Below, one piece after another: positions 1 through 8,769 of a stretch of DNA of 27,014 nucleotides. This stretch comes from Gammaproteobacteria bacterium. Lineage in GTDB: Bacteria; Pseudomonadota; Gammaproteobacteria; UBA1113. The position numbers were made by a program, and so were the translations under genes. Location of the stretch: NCBI GenBank assembly GCA_019752835.1, contig JAIELR010000038.1, positions 1-27,014 of the forward strand, written 5' to 3'. Position 1 is the stretch's first letter. Every line of letters begins with the position of its first letter. Below the pieces are notes generated by a model. The model was not told the DNA's origin, made no database searches, and was given only the letters and a program-made list of their open reading frames with translations.

Positions 1-2
1 AT

Positions 3-274
3 TTACAACGTTCATTTCCTGATAGAGATGGCTTTTCTCGCATTAACTTAGTTCTGAACCCAAATGGGAAGAATTAGGCCCCAGCTTTGCGTCACTATTT
101 ATCCGTTTCAACAAGATCCCAAAAAAGATCATGTTAGGCCTTACTCCTCACTGCAACACTTGGGTCAAAATGACTTTCAAACGTTTCTTTGGTATGCTTG
201 CTCATGGTTCAATGCTACCCATTATTAAAATGGGTCATTTCTTCTCGCAAGCAGCAAAAGCCGAGCTTTTTTAA
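3..274 (+). pseudogene. C-terminal remnant of an unrecognised protein, frameshifted
   Basis: Two overlapping reading frames make sense only together. The frame starting at base 3 reads LQRSFPDRDGFSRINLVLN and stops at about 74. The frame running to the TAA at 272-274 carries about 65 residues, including GLTPHCNTWVKM and ending in QAAKAELF. Deletion of one base near 66-72 would join them into a single protein end. I do not recognise the family. The piece precedes the MFS gene on the same strand. It could also be a short real ORF starting at the ATG at 134 (MLGLTPHC). The 65 nt between its stop and the MFS start show no clear terminator. Confidence 0.35.
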
Positions 275-339
275 TGAGACAGCTGCGTAGGGGGAATGAT
301 GCTAAATTAATTGAATAGTACAGGATAATTAATTATATT

Positions 340-1611
340 ATGCAAAATACAAAAAATAAAATGCAAAAACTTATACCGTGGTTTATTTGTGGTGTCGGTG
401 CACTTTTTTATTGCTACGAGTACTTTTTACGTGTAACCCCCAGCGTTATGCAAACCCAGCTCATGCAAACATTTAATATAGACAATGCACTTTTTGGCTC
501 GTTAGCCGCTTGTTATTATTATGCTTATACCCCTATGCAACTTCCCGTTGGGGTCTTAATGGATCGTTATGGGCCGCGAAAATTATTGACCTTTGCGTGC
601 CTGATGTGTGTTATTGGAACTGTGTTTTTTGCCATGAATAACTATAGCATTGCATCTATGGGTCGATTTTTAGTGGGTTTTGGCTCAGCATTTGCGTTTG
701 TCGGGGTTTTAAAACTCGGCACAATTTGGTTACCCCCCCAACGCTTTGCGATGGTCGCCGGGCTCGTTACGGCATTGGGTATGTTTGGTCCTATGTTAGG
801 GGATGTTTTGTTGACACCGATGGTTGATGCTGTTGGTTGGCATAAAACCGTTCTCATCACGGCGGTATTGGGCCTGATTCTAGCCGTTATTTTATGGATT
901 TTCATTCGAGATAAAAAAGCAGGTACGCAGCATCAAGAAAACGCAACACCAGTAAAAGTCGAAAGCTTCAAAGAGCTATGGGTAGGTTTGGCCTATATCG
1001 TGCGCTCACGACAAGTTTGGTTTTCAGGGCTGATTGCAGGATGTTTATTTTTACCCATTTCCATTTTTGCAGAGCTTTGGGGAATTCCATATTTGGAACA
1101 GGCCAAAGATTTTCCTTCATTGGATGCGGCATTAGTGAATCCCTTATTATTTATCGGATTTGCTCTGGGTGGAACACTGTTTGGTTGGGTTTCAGATAGC
1201 ATAGGACGACGACGAGAGCCTATTATTTTTGGTGGCTGTTTTGCGTTGATTTGCGCATGTATTTTATTTTATATCCCTCATTTGTCGCCCACAGCTATTT
1301 GCAGTTTATTATTTTTGTTAGGCCTTTTTTCAGGGGTAGAGGTTATTACCTTCGCCATAAGTCGTGAATCGGTTGCAAACCATTTTGCGGGAACGGCCAT
1401 TGCAATGACCAATTTTCTCACGATGTTGGGTGGTATGATTTTTCAGCCCGTTATAGGCGCTTTACTTGATTTTCATGCGACTAAGGTAATGCATCATAGT
1501 GTAACCGCTTTGACTAACAGTGACTACCGCTTTGCGCTGACGATAGTACCGATATGCCTGGCCTTATCGATAATATTGAGTTTTTTTATTCATGAAACAA
1601 CACAAGTATAA
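340..1611 (+). CDS. MFS transporter, inner membrane
   Basis: A 423-residue major facilitator superfamily protein with about 12 hydrophobic segments and charged loops. The family's loop 2-3 signature is clear at residues 71-81 (GVLMDRYGPRK), and the matching C-half loop reads GWVSDSIGRRR near residue 281, so both six-helix halves are present. The N-terminus (PWFICGVGALFYCYEYFLR) resembles the Legionella/Coxiella MFS group that includes the Pht nutrient transporters; the substrate cannot be read from sequence. The start is uncertain. ATG 340 lacks a clear ribosome site, and ATG 361 (MQKLIPW) is a plausible alternative. A TTGAAT-N17-TATATT pair at 311-339 would start transcription just after 340 and would favour the later start. 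Its stop lies 5 nt before ribF, so it probably heads the operon. Confidence 0.85.
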   Translation: MQNTKNKMQKLIPWFICGVGALFYCYEYFLRVTPSVMQTQLMQTFNIDNALFGSLAACYYYAYTPMQLPVGVLMDRYGPRKLLTFACLMCVIGTVFFAMNNYSIASMGRFLVGFGSAFAFVGVLKLGTIWLPPQRFAMVAGLVTALGMFGPMLGDVLLTPMVDAVGWHKTVLITAVLGLILAVILWIFIRDKKAGTQHQENATPVKVESFKELWVGLAYIVRSRQVWFSGLIAGCLFLPISIFAELWGIPYLEQAKDFPSLDAALVNPLLFIGFALGGTLFGWVSDSIGRRREPIIFGGCFALICACILFYIPHLSPTAICSLLFLLGLFSGVEVITFAISRESVANHFAGTAIAMTNFLTMLGGMIFQPVIGALLDFHATKVMHHSVTALTNSDYRFALTIVPICLALSIILSFFIHETTQV

Positions 1612-1616
1612 ATGTC

Positions 1617-2687
1617 ATGAGATTAATTCGTGGTTTGCATAATCTTCCTCGTTTTGAAAAACCAACTGCAGTGACTATTGGTAATTTTGATGGTGTGCAT
1701 CTTGGCCATCAGCGCATTATTCAGTCCATTCGAGAGGCAGCAAATGCGCGTGATTTTTTATCGTTGGTGGTCGTATTTGAGCCGCAACCGCTTGAATATT
1801 TGCAGCCTGGGCGGGCGCCTGCCCGATTAACACCATTGCATGAAAAAATTAAATATTTAGCAAAAGAAAAGATTGATTACTTGCTCTGTTTGTATTTTAA
1901 TGAAGAACTTACAAACATTTCACCACAAGCGTTTATTGATGATATCCTCATTAAGCGATTGAATATGCGTTATTTATGTGTGGGAGAGGACTTTCGGTTT
2001 GGTTTTAAGCGAGAGGGAGACTTAGCTTTGCTTAAAAAAGCCGCAAAAAATGACGATTTTGACCTTGTTGTGACTGAAACGATTGCGCTGGGTGATGAGC
2101 GCATCAGCAGTACCCAAATACGGGATGCCCTTTTCAAGGCTGATTTTTCGCATGCCGCTGAATTATTGGGCCGCCCTTATTCCTTCGGTGGGCGTGTTCA
2201 GCGGGGTGATCAGCGGGGGCGATTATTAGGCTTTCCAACCGCCAATATTGCCTTGAAACATGATAAACTGGTTTTAAGCGGCGTATTTGCTGTAATAGTA
2301 TGCCTTGCGGAATTGGATTTGCAGCTAGACGTTTTTGGCGCGAGCCGTCGGAGCGTACTTCCTATACATGAGGACAGTGTGCGGTCAAAAAGCAACAACG
2401 ACGCAGATTCAATAACGAGGGGTATAGAGCTTCAGTCACATGACTGCTATTATGGGGTAGCTAACATCGGCACGAGACCCACCATTAATGATGGCTCGAA
2501 ACAAAAACTCGAAGTCTATTTATTTGATTTTAATGGTGATCTCTACGGGCAGCGGTTAAATATCCTATTTAGACACAAGATTCGTGATGAGCAACGATTT
2601 GATAATCTGGATGCATTAAAATCTCAGATTCAGCAAGACGTTGTCGCTGCGAAGATTTTTTTTCAAATGGAAACGCACAATGACTGA
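1617..2687 (+). CDS. ribF: Bifunctional riboflavin kinase/FMN adenylyltransferase RibF with an extra 43-residue insert
   Basis: Makes FMN from riboflavin and ATP, then FAD from FMN. The N-terminal nucleotidyltransferase half shows TIGNFDGVHLGHQ at residues 20-32 and the later ISSTQIRDAL segment. The C-terminal kinase half shows GRPYSFGG, GFPTANI and YGVANIGTRPT. The protein has 356 residues where the family usually has about 310. The excess lies at residues 228-270, between SGVFAVIV and ELQSHDCYYGVANIG, and maps exactly onto a 128-bp palindromic repeat (2299-2426). Without it the protein would have about 313 residues. All recognisable catalytic motifs flank the insert intact, so the gene is probably functional. 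It overlaps ileS by 8 nt and follows the MFS gene by 5 nt. Confidence 0.96.
   Translation: MRLIRGLHNLPRFEKPTAVTIGNFDGVHLGHQRIIQSIREAANARDFLSLVVVFEPQPLEYLQPGRAPARLTPLHEKIKYLAKEKIDYLLCLYFNEELTNISPQAFIDDILIKRLNMRYLCVGEDFRFGFKREGDLALLKKAAKNDDFDLVVTETIALGDERISSTQIRDALFKADFSHAAELLGRPYSFGGRVQRGDQRGRLLGFPTANIALKHDKLVLSGVFAVIVCLAELDLQLDVFGASRRSVLPIHEDSVRSKSNNDADSITRGIELQSHDCYYGVANIGTRPTINDGSKQKLEVYLFDFNGDLYGQRLNILFRHKIRDEQRFDNLDALKSQIQQDVVAAKIFFQMETHND
2299..2426 (+). repeat. In-frame palindromic repeat element inside ribF
   Basis: A 128-bp imperfect palindrome centred near 2362. Pairing arms include TATGCC (2299-2304) with GGTATA (2421-2426), ATTGGATTTGC (2312-2322) with GCAGATTCAAT (2403-2413), TTTTTGGC (2332-2339) with GTCAAAAA (2384-2391), and inner CCT/AGG and ACT/AGT steps around the centre. 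It is open in the ribF frame and codes for about 43 polar residues absent from ordinary RibF. Fifteen bases of its left arm (CGGAATTGGATTTGC, 2308-2322) recur in the intergenic palindrome at 14527-14598, so it looks like a member of a dispersed family and not a ribF-specific loop. Confidence 0.75.
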
Positions 2688-5508
2688 ATATAAAGATACG
2701 CTAAATTTACCCAAAACAGATTTTCCGATGAAGGCTAATTTAGCCCAGCGTGAGCCCGAATTACTGGCACGGTGGCAAAAAATGGACTTATATCAACGTC
2801 TTCAAGACTTAGGCAAGGACCTGCCGAAATTTATTTTACATGATGGCCCCCCTTATGCGAATGGCGAAATTCACTTGGGGCACGTTGTCAATAAAGTTCT
2901 TAAGGATTTGATTACAAAATCAAAACGACTCAGTGGTTTTGATGCGCCATACGTGCCAGGATGGGATTGTCACGGTTTACCTATCGAATTAAATGTAGAA
3001 AGAAAATTAGGTAAAGCGGGTTTGCATATTTCAGCAAAAGACTTTCGCACCGCTTGTCGTCGATATGCGAAAGAGCAAGTTGAAATACAATCGCAAGCGT
3101 TTCAACGATTGGGAATCCTGGGAGAATGGCAAAACCCTTATTTAACGATGGATCCGAGTTATGAGGCGGGTGTCATTCGAGTTCTGGGTAAAATAGCGGA
3201 ACGAGGTCATATTGATCGGCGCTATAAGCCCGTTCATTGGTGCAGCGAGTGTCGCTCAGCGTTGGCCGAGGCTGAAGTTGAATATATAGATAGAGAATCA
3301 CCGGCTATTGATGTTTTGTTCAAGGTGATTGATCCTGCCGCTATGCTAGCGCGTTGTGAGGCGGTTGGTCAGGCTCATATTGCCCATCAAGTGGATGTGG
3401 TGATATGGACGACCACGCCTTGGACATTGCCCGCAAATCAGGCCGTTGCGGTGCACCCTGATTTGGATTATGTGATTTTTTCTTGTTATATCAAACAACG
3501 TTTTTGCACCTTAATGATTGGTGAAGATTTGCTGCACAGCTTTATACAACGTGTAGATGCCAATGATATTCAGACTATCGCTCGCGTCAAAGGTCATAAA
3601 CTTGAGCTTCTCACCTTACAGCATCCTTTTTGCCACCGCCACGTTCCGCTCGTGTTAAGTAAACATGTCACGACCGATGTGGGTACAGGCTGTGTTCATA
3701 TTGCACCAGCGCATGGCCAAGACGATTATGAAGTGGGATTGAAATATAATTTACCGGTTGATCATGAGGTCATGGCCGATGGTCATTTTGAGCCCGAAGC
3801 GTCGATAGTTGGTGGAATGTATGTCTTTGATGCCAATCGAGCAATCCTCGAAATTTTGGCTATACAGGATGATTTGTTGCACAGCGGTCGCTTAACGCAC
3901 AGTTATCCACATTGCTGGCGTCATAAAAAGCCCTTGATTTTTCGGGGTACTCCACAGTGGTTTGTGAGCATGGAGCAGGAGCATTTACGCCAAGCGACAC
4001 TTGCTGCGATAAAGAAAATTAGCTGGATCCCAGAATGGGGACAAGCCCGTATTACGGATATGGTGACGAAACGTCCCGACTGGTGTATTTCACGACAGCG
4101 CAATTGGGGTGTGCCCATACCGTTCTTTATTCATAAAGACACCAATGCGTTGCATCCAAAAAGCAACGAATTGCTTGAAAAAGTCGCCGAATTAGTCGCA
4201 GAGCGTGGCGTTGATGCCTGGTTCGATTTAGATCCGCATACTTTGCTCGGCAGCAGTGCAGTGGATTATGATAAATTATCAGATACGCTCGATGTGTGGT
4301 TTGATTCAGGTTCCAGTTTTGCCTGTGTTTTACAACAACGACCCGAGCTGAGATTTCCAGCCGATGTTTATGTTGAAGGTTCAGACCAATATCGAGGGTG
4401 GTTTCACACCTCGCTTTTAGCCGCTATTGCAGCGACAGGACAAGCTCCTTATAAACAAGTATTAACGCACGGTTTTACGGTTGATGCGCAAGGGCGAAAA
4501 ATGTCTAAATCGCTCGGCAACGTCATATCCCCCGATAAAATTATGAAAACATTGGGTGCAGATATTTTGCGTTTGTGGGTGGCGTCAACGGATTATCGAG
4601 GTGAAATAACGGTTTCTGATGAAATTTTTAATCGTACTGCTGATATTTATCGACGTATCCGTAATACGGCCCGTTTTTTACTTTCTAATCTGAATGATTT
4701 TAATCCTGCAACCGATTTAGTCGATAGTGATAAATTATTGAGTTTGGACGCCTGGGCTATTGATAAAGCACTTCATCTACAACAAGAGCTTATCCATGCC
4801 TACGATGATTATCAATTTCATACCGTTTGCCAAAAAATTCATCATTTTTGCAGTGTCGATATGGGAAGTTTTTATCTGGATATCGTGAAAGATCGACAGT
4901 ACACCACCAAAGAAAATAGTGTCGCAAGACGCTCGGCACAAACAGCGATGTATCATATTCTTGAAGCGTTAGTACGATGGTTAGCGCCTATATTAAGCTA
5001 CACCGCAGAAGAAATTTGGCAATATATACCACATCAACAAAGTGAAAGTATCTTTTTTGAAACATGGTATACGGGCTTATACCCAGCCCATGATGCTGAT
5101 GTTATGGGACAAGCCTACTGGCATGAAATCATACGTATTCGAGATGCTGTCAACAAACAGATTGAAGTGGCTCGAAATGCTCAACGCGTCGGATCAGGAT
5201 TGGAGGCAAATGTTACCCTTTATTGCAGCTCAGCCTTGTTTGATTTATTGTCCAAATTAGGTGATGAGTTGCGATTTGTGTTAATTACATCAACAGTTAA
5301 ATTGGTTGCCCGTGATACCCCGCCAAAAACTGCATCAGCAACAGGTATCAACGGTCTATCTATCATTATTAAAGCCTCATCTTCGCCAAAATGTGCTCGT
5401 TGTTGGCATCGTCTTGAGTCAGTGGGGCAAGATAAGTCTCATCCAGAGCTTTGTTCTCGTTGTATTGATAATGTTGATGGTCAGGGTGAAACGAGGTGTT
5501 TTGCATAA
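2680..5508 (+). CDS. ileS: Isoleucyl-tRNA synthetase
   Basis: Cytoplasmic class I aminoacyl-tRNA synthetase that charges tRNA-Ile and edits mischarged valine. It has 942 residues, near the usual bacterial length. The HIGH motif is HLGH at residues 65-68 after DGPPYANGEI, and KMSKS lies at 607-611. The editing domain has TTTPWTLPANQAV, and the C-terminus carries a zinc-binding Cys cluster (CARCW...CSRC). I chose ATG 2680 because MTEYKDTLNLPKTDFPM matches the normal IleS N-terminus; the frame stays open up to 2641, but the 13 extra residues fall within the ribF end and have no family support. It overlaps ribF by 8 nt and abuts lspA, so translation is probably coupled. Confidence 0.98.
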   Translation: MTEYKDTLNLPKTDFPMKANLAQREPELLARWQKMDLYQRLQDLGKDLPKFILHDGPPYANGEIHLGHVVNKVLKDLITKSKRLSGFDAPYVPGWDCHGLPIELNVERKLGKAGLHISAKDFRTACRRYAKEQVEIQSQAFQRLGILGEWQNPYLTMDPSYEAGVIRVLGKIAERGHIDRRYKPVHWCSECRSALAEAEVEYIDRESPAIDVLFKVIDPAAMLARCEAVGQAHIAHQVDVVIWTTTPWTLPANQAVAVHPDLDYVIFSCYIKQRFCTLMIGEDLLHSFIQRVDANDIQTIARVKGHKLELLTLQHPFCHRHVPLVLSKHVTTDVGTGCVHIAPAHGQDDYEVGLKYNLPVDHEVMADGHFEPEASIVGGMYVFDANRAILEILAIQDDLLHSGRLTHSYPHCWRHKKPLIFRGTPQWFVSMEQEHLRQATLAAIKKISWIPEWGQARITDMVTKRPDWCISRQRNWGVPIPFFIHKDTNALHPKSNELLEKVAELVAERGVDAWFDLDPHTLLGSSAVDYDKLSDTLDVWFDSGSSFACVLQQRPELRFPADVYVEGSDQYRGWFHTSLLAAIAATGQAPYKQVLTHGFTVDAQGRKMSKSLGNVISPDKIMKTLGADILRLWVASTDYRGEITVSDEIFNRTADIYRRIRNTARFLLSNLNDFNPATDLVDSDKLLSLDAWAIDKALHLQQELIHAYDDYQFHTVCQKIHHFCSVDMGSFYLDIVKDRQYTTKENSVARRSAQTAMYHILEALVRWLAPILSYTAEEIWQYIPHQQSESIFFETWYTGLYPAHDADVMGQAYWHEIIRIRDAVNKQIEVARNAQRVGSGLEANVTLYCSSALFDLLSKLGDELRFVLITSTVKLVARDTPPKTASATGINGLSIIIKASSSPKCARCWHRLESVGQDKSHPELCSRCIDNVDGQGETRCFA

Positions 5509-6000
5509 ATGTCATCAGAACTTAAGGAGTGGAATTCGCAAAATGCCAAATGGCTTTTGTGTTCAATAGGGGTTGTTATTTTAGATCAGCTGATCAAGCT
5601 TATCGTTCGAAAAACGCTTATTCCATATTTACCCCTGAAAATATTGCCTTGGTTAAACTTTACGCTCTCTTTTAATAGTGGAACGGCGTTTGGTTTTTTA
5701 AATAGTCAGGGTGCTTGGGCAAAATGGGCGCTGATTGCGTTTGCTGTTTTGATTATTGGTTATTTATTAATTTGGATTTTTCAAACGGAGCCGTTTAAAA
5801 ACAATTTATTATGTGCGTTGACTCTGATTTTAGGCGGCGCAGTCAGTAATCTTATTGATCGTTTTTGGGCGGGACGTGTGACGGATTTTATTAGTTTTCA
5901 CATTAATACTTGGTATTTTGCCACGTTTAATATTGCGGATGCAGCTATCTCAGTCGGTGCTTGCATTTTAGTTATTTTATTACTGCTTAAAAGAGATTGA
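5509..6000 (+). CDS. lspA: Lipoprotein signal peptidase (signal peptidase II)
   Basis: Inner-membrane aspartyl protease that removes signal peptides from diacylglyceryl-modified prolipoproteins. It has 163 residues and four hydrophobic segments. Family motifs are visible: DQLIK (residues 26-30), FNSGTAFG (55-62), GGAVSNLIDR (109-118), RVTDFISF (123-130) and FNIADAAISVG (140-150). The catalytic aspartates are probably D126 and D144, by comparison with the Pseudomonas enzyme's VxDFI and FNxAD motifs. The ATG directly follows the ileS stop with no gap; ileS-lspA is a classic gammaproteobacterial order. Confidence 0.97.
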   Translation: MSSELKEWNSQNAKWLLCSIGVVILDQLIKLIVRKTLIPYLPLKILPWLNFTLSFNSGTAFGFLNSQGAWAKWALIAFAVLIIGYLLIWIFQTEPFKNNLLCALTLILGGAVSNLIDRFWAGRVTDFISFHINTWYFATFNIADAAISVGACILVILLLLKRD

Positions 6001-6003
6001 CGG

Positions 6004-6450
6004 ATGTCACAAGAAATTACACCCCATGCAACCGTTATTTTGCATATCAATATGAAACTCGTGGATGACTCCATTGCTGATAGCACGCGCGTCAACCATA
6101 AGCCTGCCAAAATTATATTGGGCCAGGGCGACGTGACACCTGCTTTTGAACAAGCCTTAATGGGATTACGCGCTGGCGATAAAAAAAGTTTTACATTGCC
6201 GCCCATCGATGCGTTTGGTTACCCTAATCCGGCCAATTTTCATACCATGCCTCGAAGTCGGTTTGATGAAAAAATAAAATTGGTTGAGGGAAATATTATC
6301 GAATTTGAACAATTAAATGGACATCCATTGCTCGGAATTATTCGAGAAATGAATAATGATGAGGTTAAGCTCGATTTTAACCATCCTTTATGTGGCCAGA
6401 CGGTCATTTTTGATGTTGAGATTATTGAGGTCCGGAGTTCTGAAGCATGA
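6004..6450 (+). CDS. fkpB: FKBP-type peptidyl-prolyl isomerase, FkpB/SlpA type
   Basis: A 148-residue cytoplasmic proline isomerase and probable chaperone of the SlpA/FkpB group. The split FKBP fold is visible: an N-terminal strand with ATVILHINMKL, then GQGDVTPAFEQALMGLRAGD (residues 41-60), an inserted flap region (DAFGYPNPANFHTMPRSRF), and the closing strand VIFDVEIIEVRS. It lies 3 nt after lspA. In many relatives ispH follows here; in this window an amino-acid permease follows instead, and the two overlap by 4 nt (ATGA). Confidence 0.93.
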   Translation: MSQEITPHATVILHINMKLVDDSIADSTRVNHKPAKIILGQGDVTPAFEQALMGLRAGDKKSFTLPPIDAFGYPNPANFHTMPRSRFDEKIKLVEGNIIEFEQLNGHPLLGIIREMNNDEVKLDFNHPLCGQTVIFDVEIIEVRSSEA

Positions 6451-8018
6451 GTATAGGTTTTCAGCGCTCAATAGGTCCTGTAGGGCTTTTATTTACTGGT
6501 ATTGGAAGCGTAATAGGCTCTGGCTGGTTATTTGGTCCTTTATATGCCGCTCAAATTGCGGGACCCGCAGCAATTATTTCTTGGATCATCGGTGGTCTAC
6601 TCATGATTATTATTGCGCTTACCTTTGCTGAGCTGGGCAGCGCTTTTCCTGTTGCAGGTGGAATGGTTCAGTATGCCGAGTATAGTCATGGCTCCTTGAT
6701 TAGCTTCATGACGGGTTGGATGATCTGGATTTCGAGCATTGCCGTTGCGCCTGTTGAAACCATGGGTTTACTGCAATATGCCGGTAATTATATTCCAGGA
6801 TTAGTGACTAAAGTTCAGAATGTGACCGTATTAACCACGACGGGTATTTTTGCTGGCGCAGCACTTATGCTCTTGATGTGTTTCTTAAACTACCAGGGAG
6901 CTCGCTTTTTTAGCCGCTCTAATGCCTGTATTACTGCGATCAAATTGATTATTCCCATTTCAACCTTTCTTATATTGCTTATCATGGATTTTCATACAAG
7001 CAACTTCACTTCACCCACAAGCGGTGGATTTATGCCTATGGGTTGGCATGGCGTCTTAGCTGCGCTGCCTTTAGGGGGAATTCTCTATTCATTTATTGGC
7101 TCAAATACTGTCTTGCAGCTCGCAGGGGAGACAAAACGCCCTCAGTTTAGTATTCCCATGGCCCTCATTGGTTCAGTCGTTTTTTGTATTATTCTTTATG
7201 TGTTGCTGCAGGTTGCTCTTATTGGTGCGCTTGCGCCAGCCGATTTGTTCAACGGTTGGAAAAATGTTCATTATACCGGTGACAATGGCCCATTTGCAGG
7301 CATTTTAATGTCCTTTGGCTTATCATGGTTTGTGCTTTTAGTGTATGCCGATGCGTTTATTTCGCCTTTTGGCACGGCATTTATTTATACCGCTTCAACC
7401 TCCAGAATTAGCTATGGTTTAAGCAAAATCGGCTTTTTGCCAGAATTTTTTCAAAAATTAAGTAAAAAACACGTTCCCACCAGAGCCATAATCTTGAATT
7501 ATTTTGCTGGATTATTTTTATTTTTGCCTTTCCCTGGTTGGCAATCGATGGTTGGTTTTATTATTTCTTGCTTTATTATCTCCTATATTATTGGGCCTAT
7601 TGCCTTAGTTGGGTTGCGCAAAACTCGTCCGGATGCGCACCGCCCATTTCGATTACCCTGTGTCCATTTGGTTGGATTTGTGGCCTTTTATGCCTGTAAT
7701 TTATTGATTTTTTGGACAGGTTGGCAAACCATTTATCGTATGATGATTGCAATGGTTATTGGCTTTGTTTGTTTTGCTGTGCATGCCTTTCGCAGTAAAG
7801 GGCATATGTGGAATGAGCAATTTCGCCGTGCTTGGTGGATTTTCCCTTATTTAATCGGCATGTGCATTACTTCATATCTAGGCACGTTTGGGGGTGGGCG
7901 TGGTCTCATTTCATTCGGCATTGATTTTGCGGTGGTAGGATTGTTGAGCCTGGTTATTTTCTCTTTGGCGGTTTATTCATTGAAATTTGCTACGGTTACT
8001 GAGTCGAGAGTGTTGTAA
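6447..8018 (+). CDS. APC-superfamily amino-acid permease
   Basis: A 523-residue inner-membrane transporter with about 12-14 hydrophobic segments. The first helix has the APC glycine-rich signature (GIGSVIGSGWLFGP, residues 18-31), followed by FAELGSAFPVAGG, typical of the substrate pathway in this superfamily. Length and N-terminus resemble the aspartate:proton symporter YveA of Bacillus, but the substrate is an inference only. The ATG overlaps the fkpB stop by 4 nt, so it is probably the last gene of the MFS-ribF-ileS-lspA-fkpB run. No strong terminator is seen between 8019 and the smg promoter. Confidence 0.88.
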   Translation: MSIGFQRSIGPVGLLFTGIGSVIGSGWLFGPLYAAQIAGPAAIISWIIGGLLMIIIALTFAELGSAFPVAGGMVQYAEYSHGSLISFMTGWMIWISSIAVAPVETMGLLQYAGNYIPGLVTKVQNVTVLTTTGIFAGAALMLLMCFLNYQGARFFSRSNACITAIKLIIPISTFLILLIMDFHTSNFTSPTSGGFMPMGWHGVLAALPLGGILYSFIGSNTVLQLAGETKRPQFSIPMALIGSVVFCIILYVLLQVALIGALAPADLFNGWKNVHYTGDNGPFAGILMSFGLSWFVLLVYADAFISPFGTAFIYTASTSRISYGLSKIGFLPEFFQKLSKKHVPTRAIILNYFAGLFLFLPFPGWQSMVGFIISCFIISYIIGPIALVGLRKTRPDAHRPFRLPCVHLVGFVAFYACNLLIFWTGWQTIYRMMIAMVIGFVCFAVHAFRSKGHMWNEQFRRAWWIFPYLIGMCITSYLGTFGGGRGLISFGIDFAVVGLLSLVIFSLAVYSLKFATVTESRVL

Positions 8019-8084
8019 TTCGTAAAAAGCTACTTACTAAAATGTCAATACTTTACTGCCTATTATTGTTTTTTGTGCAAGGTC

Positions 8085-8114
8085 TGGCCAAAATGCATCA
8101 CTTTGTGTTATAAT
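8085..8114 (+). promoter_or_regulatory. Predicted sigma70 promoter for smg (extended -10)
   Basis: A perfect TATAAT at 8109-8114 is preceded by TG at 8106-8107, giving an extended -10. A weak -35-like TGGCCA lies at 8085-8090 with an 18-nt spacer. It would give a leader of about 40 nt before the smg ATG at 8161, with a GGGGG ribosome site at 8152-8156. Confidence 0.6.
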
Positions 8115-8160
8115 GGCTGCATTAATTTTAAACATAACATAACATTTATACGGGGGTCTC

Positions 8161-8640
8161 ATGGCAGGGAATGTATTTAATATCCTTGTTTACCTGTTCG
8201 AGAATTTAATGCTTGCCAGCCAAATGGACTCTAAATCAGATTTCACTGGCGTTCGAACGCAGCTTGAAGGCGCAGGATTTAAAACAACTGATATACTAAA
8301 AGCCCTGCAGTGGCTTGCTGACTTGAAGCAATATTCGTCTTATTTGTCATCAGAGATTTCCAGTAGCACTTTTCGCATCTTTGGAGAGGACGAGCAAAAA
8401 AAACTCTCCCCGTCAGCACGTCATATGCTGCATTGCTTAGAACGTGATCAAATTATTACCGCTGCTGGCCGAGAAATTATTATTGACAGAGCCATGGCGC
8501 TTGATTTTGAAGAAGTTCATGCGGGAGAGCTTAACTGGATTTTGCTTTTTGTTTTATATATCCAGGGCGAGCAACCCATTGAAATTCGTCGCATGGAAAA
8601 TGTTATTTTGCTCGATAATGCAACCGGGACGCTTCATTAA
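8161..8640 (+). CDS. smg: Smg family protein (DUF494)
   Basis: A 159-residue soluble protein. It matches the Smg/DUF494 family in length and in its ends: the N-terminal NILVYLFENLM fits the family's FDVLMYLFE pattern, the middle has KALQWLADLKQYSS and RIFGEDEQKKLS, and the C-terminus has ELNWILLFVLYI followed by a short tail ending in TLH. The molecular role of Smg is not well established. In many gammaproteobacteria smg lies between dprA and topA; here it stands alone behind its own promoter. The next 129 nt contain no gene. Confidence 0.9.
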   Translation: MAGNVFNILVYLFENLMLASQMDSKSDFTGVRTQLEGAGFKTTDILKALQWLADLKQYSSYLSSEISSSTFRIFGEDEQKKLSPSARHMLHCLERDQIITAAGREIIIDRAMALDFEEVHAGELNWILLFVLYIQGEQPIEIRRMENVILLDNATGTLH

Positions 8641-8769
8641 CCAACTGAGTGGCTTGCTTCAGTATTAATACCTCTGATGGTTCGCCAAATTGATGATAAG
8701 CAATAGCACGATGCAATGATGGATTATTTATTCTTATAACTCAATTGATGCTTGTTTCCACAGGTTTTT

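Noticed and set aside
2641..2679. Upstream TTG start for ileS adding 13 residues
   Set aside because: The added residues fall in the end of ribF and do not match the IleS N-terminus, while ATG 2680 does.
8641..8769. Terminator between smg and the AmpC-like gene
   Set aside because: No stem followed by a T run on either strand; only short T stretches seen.
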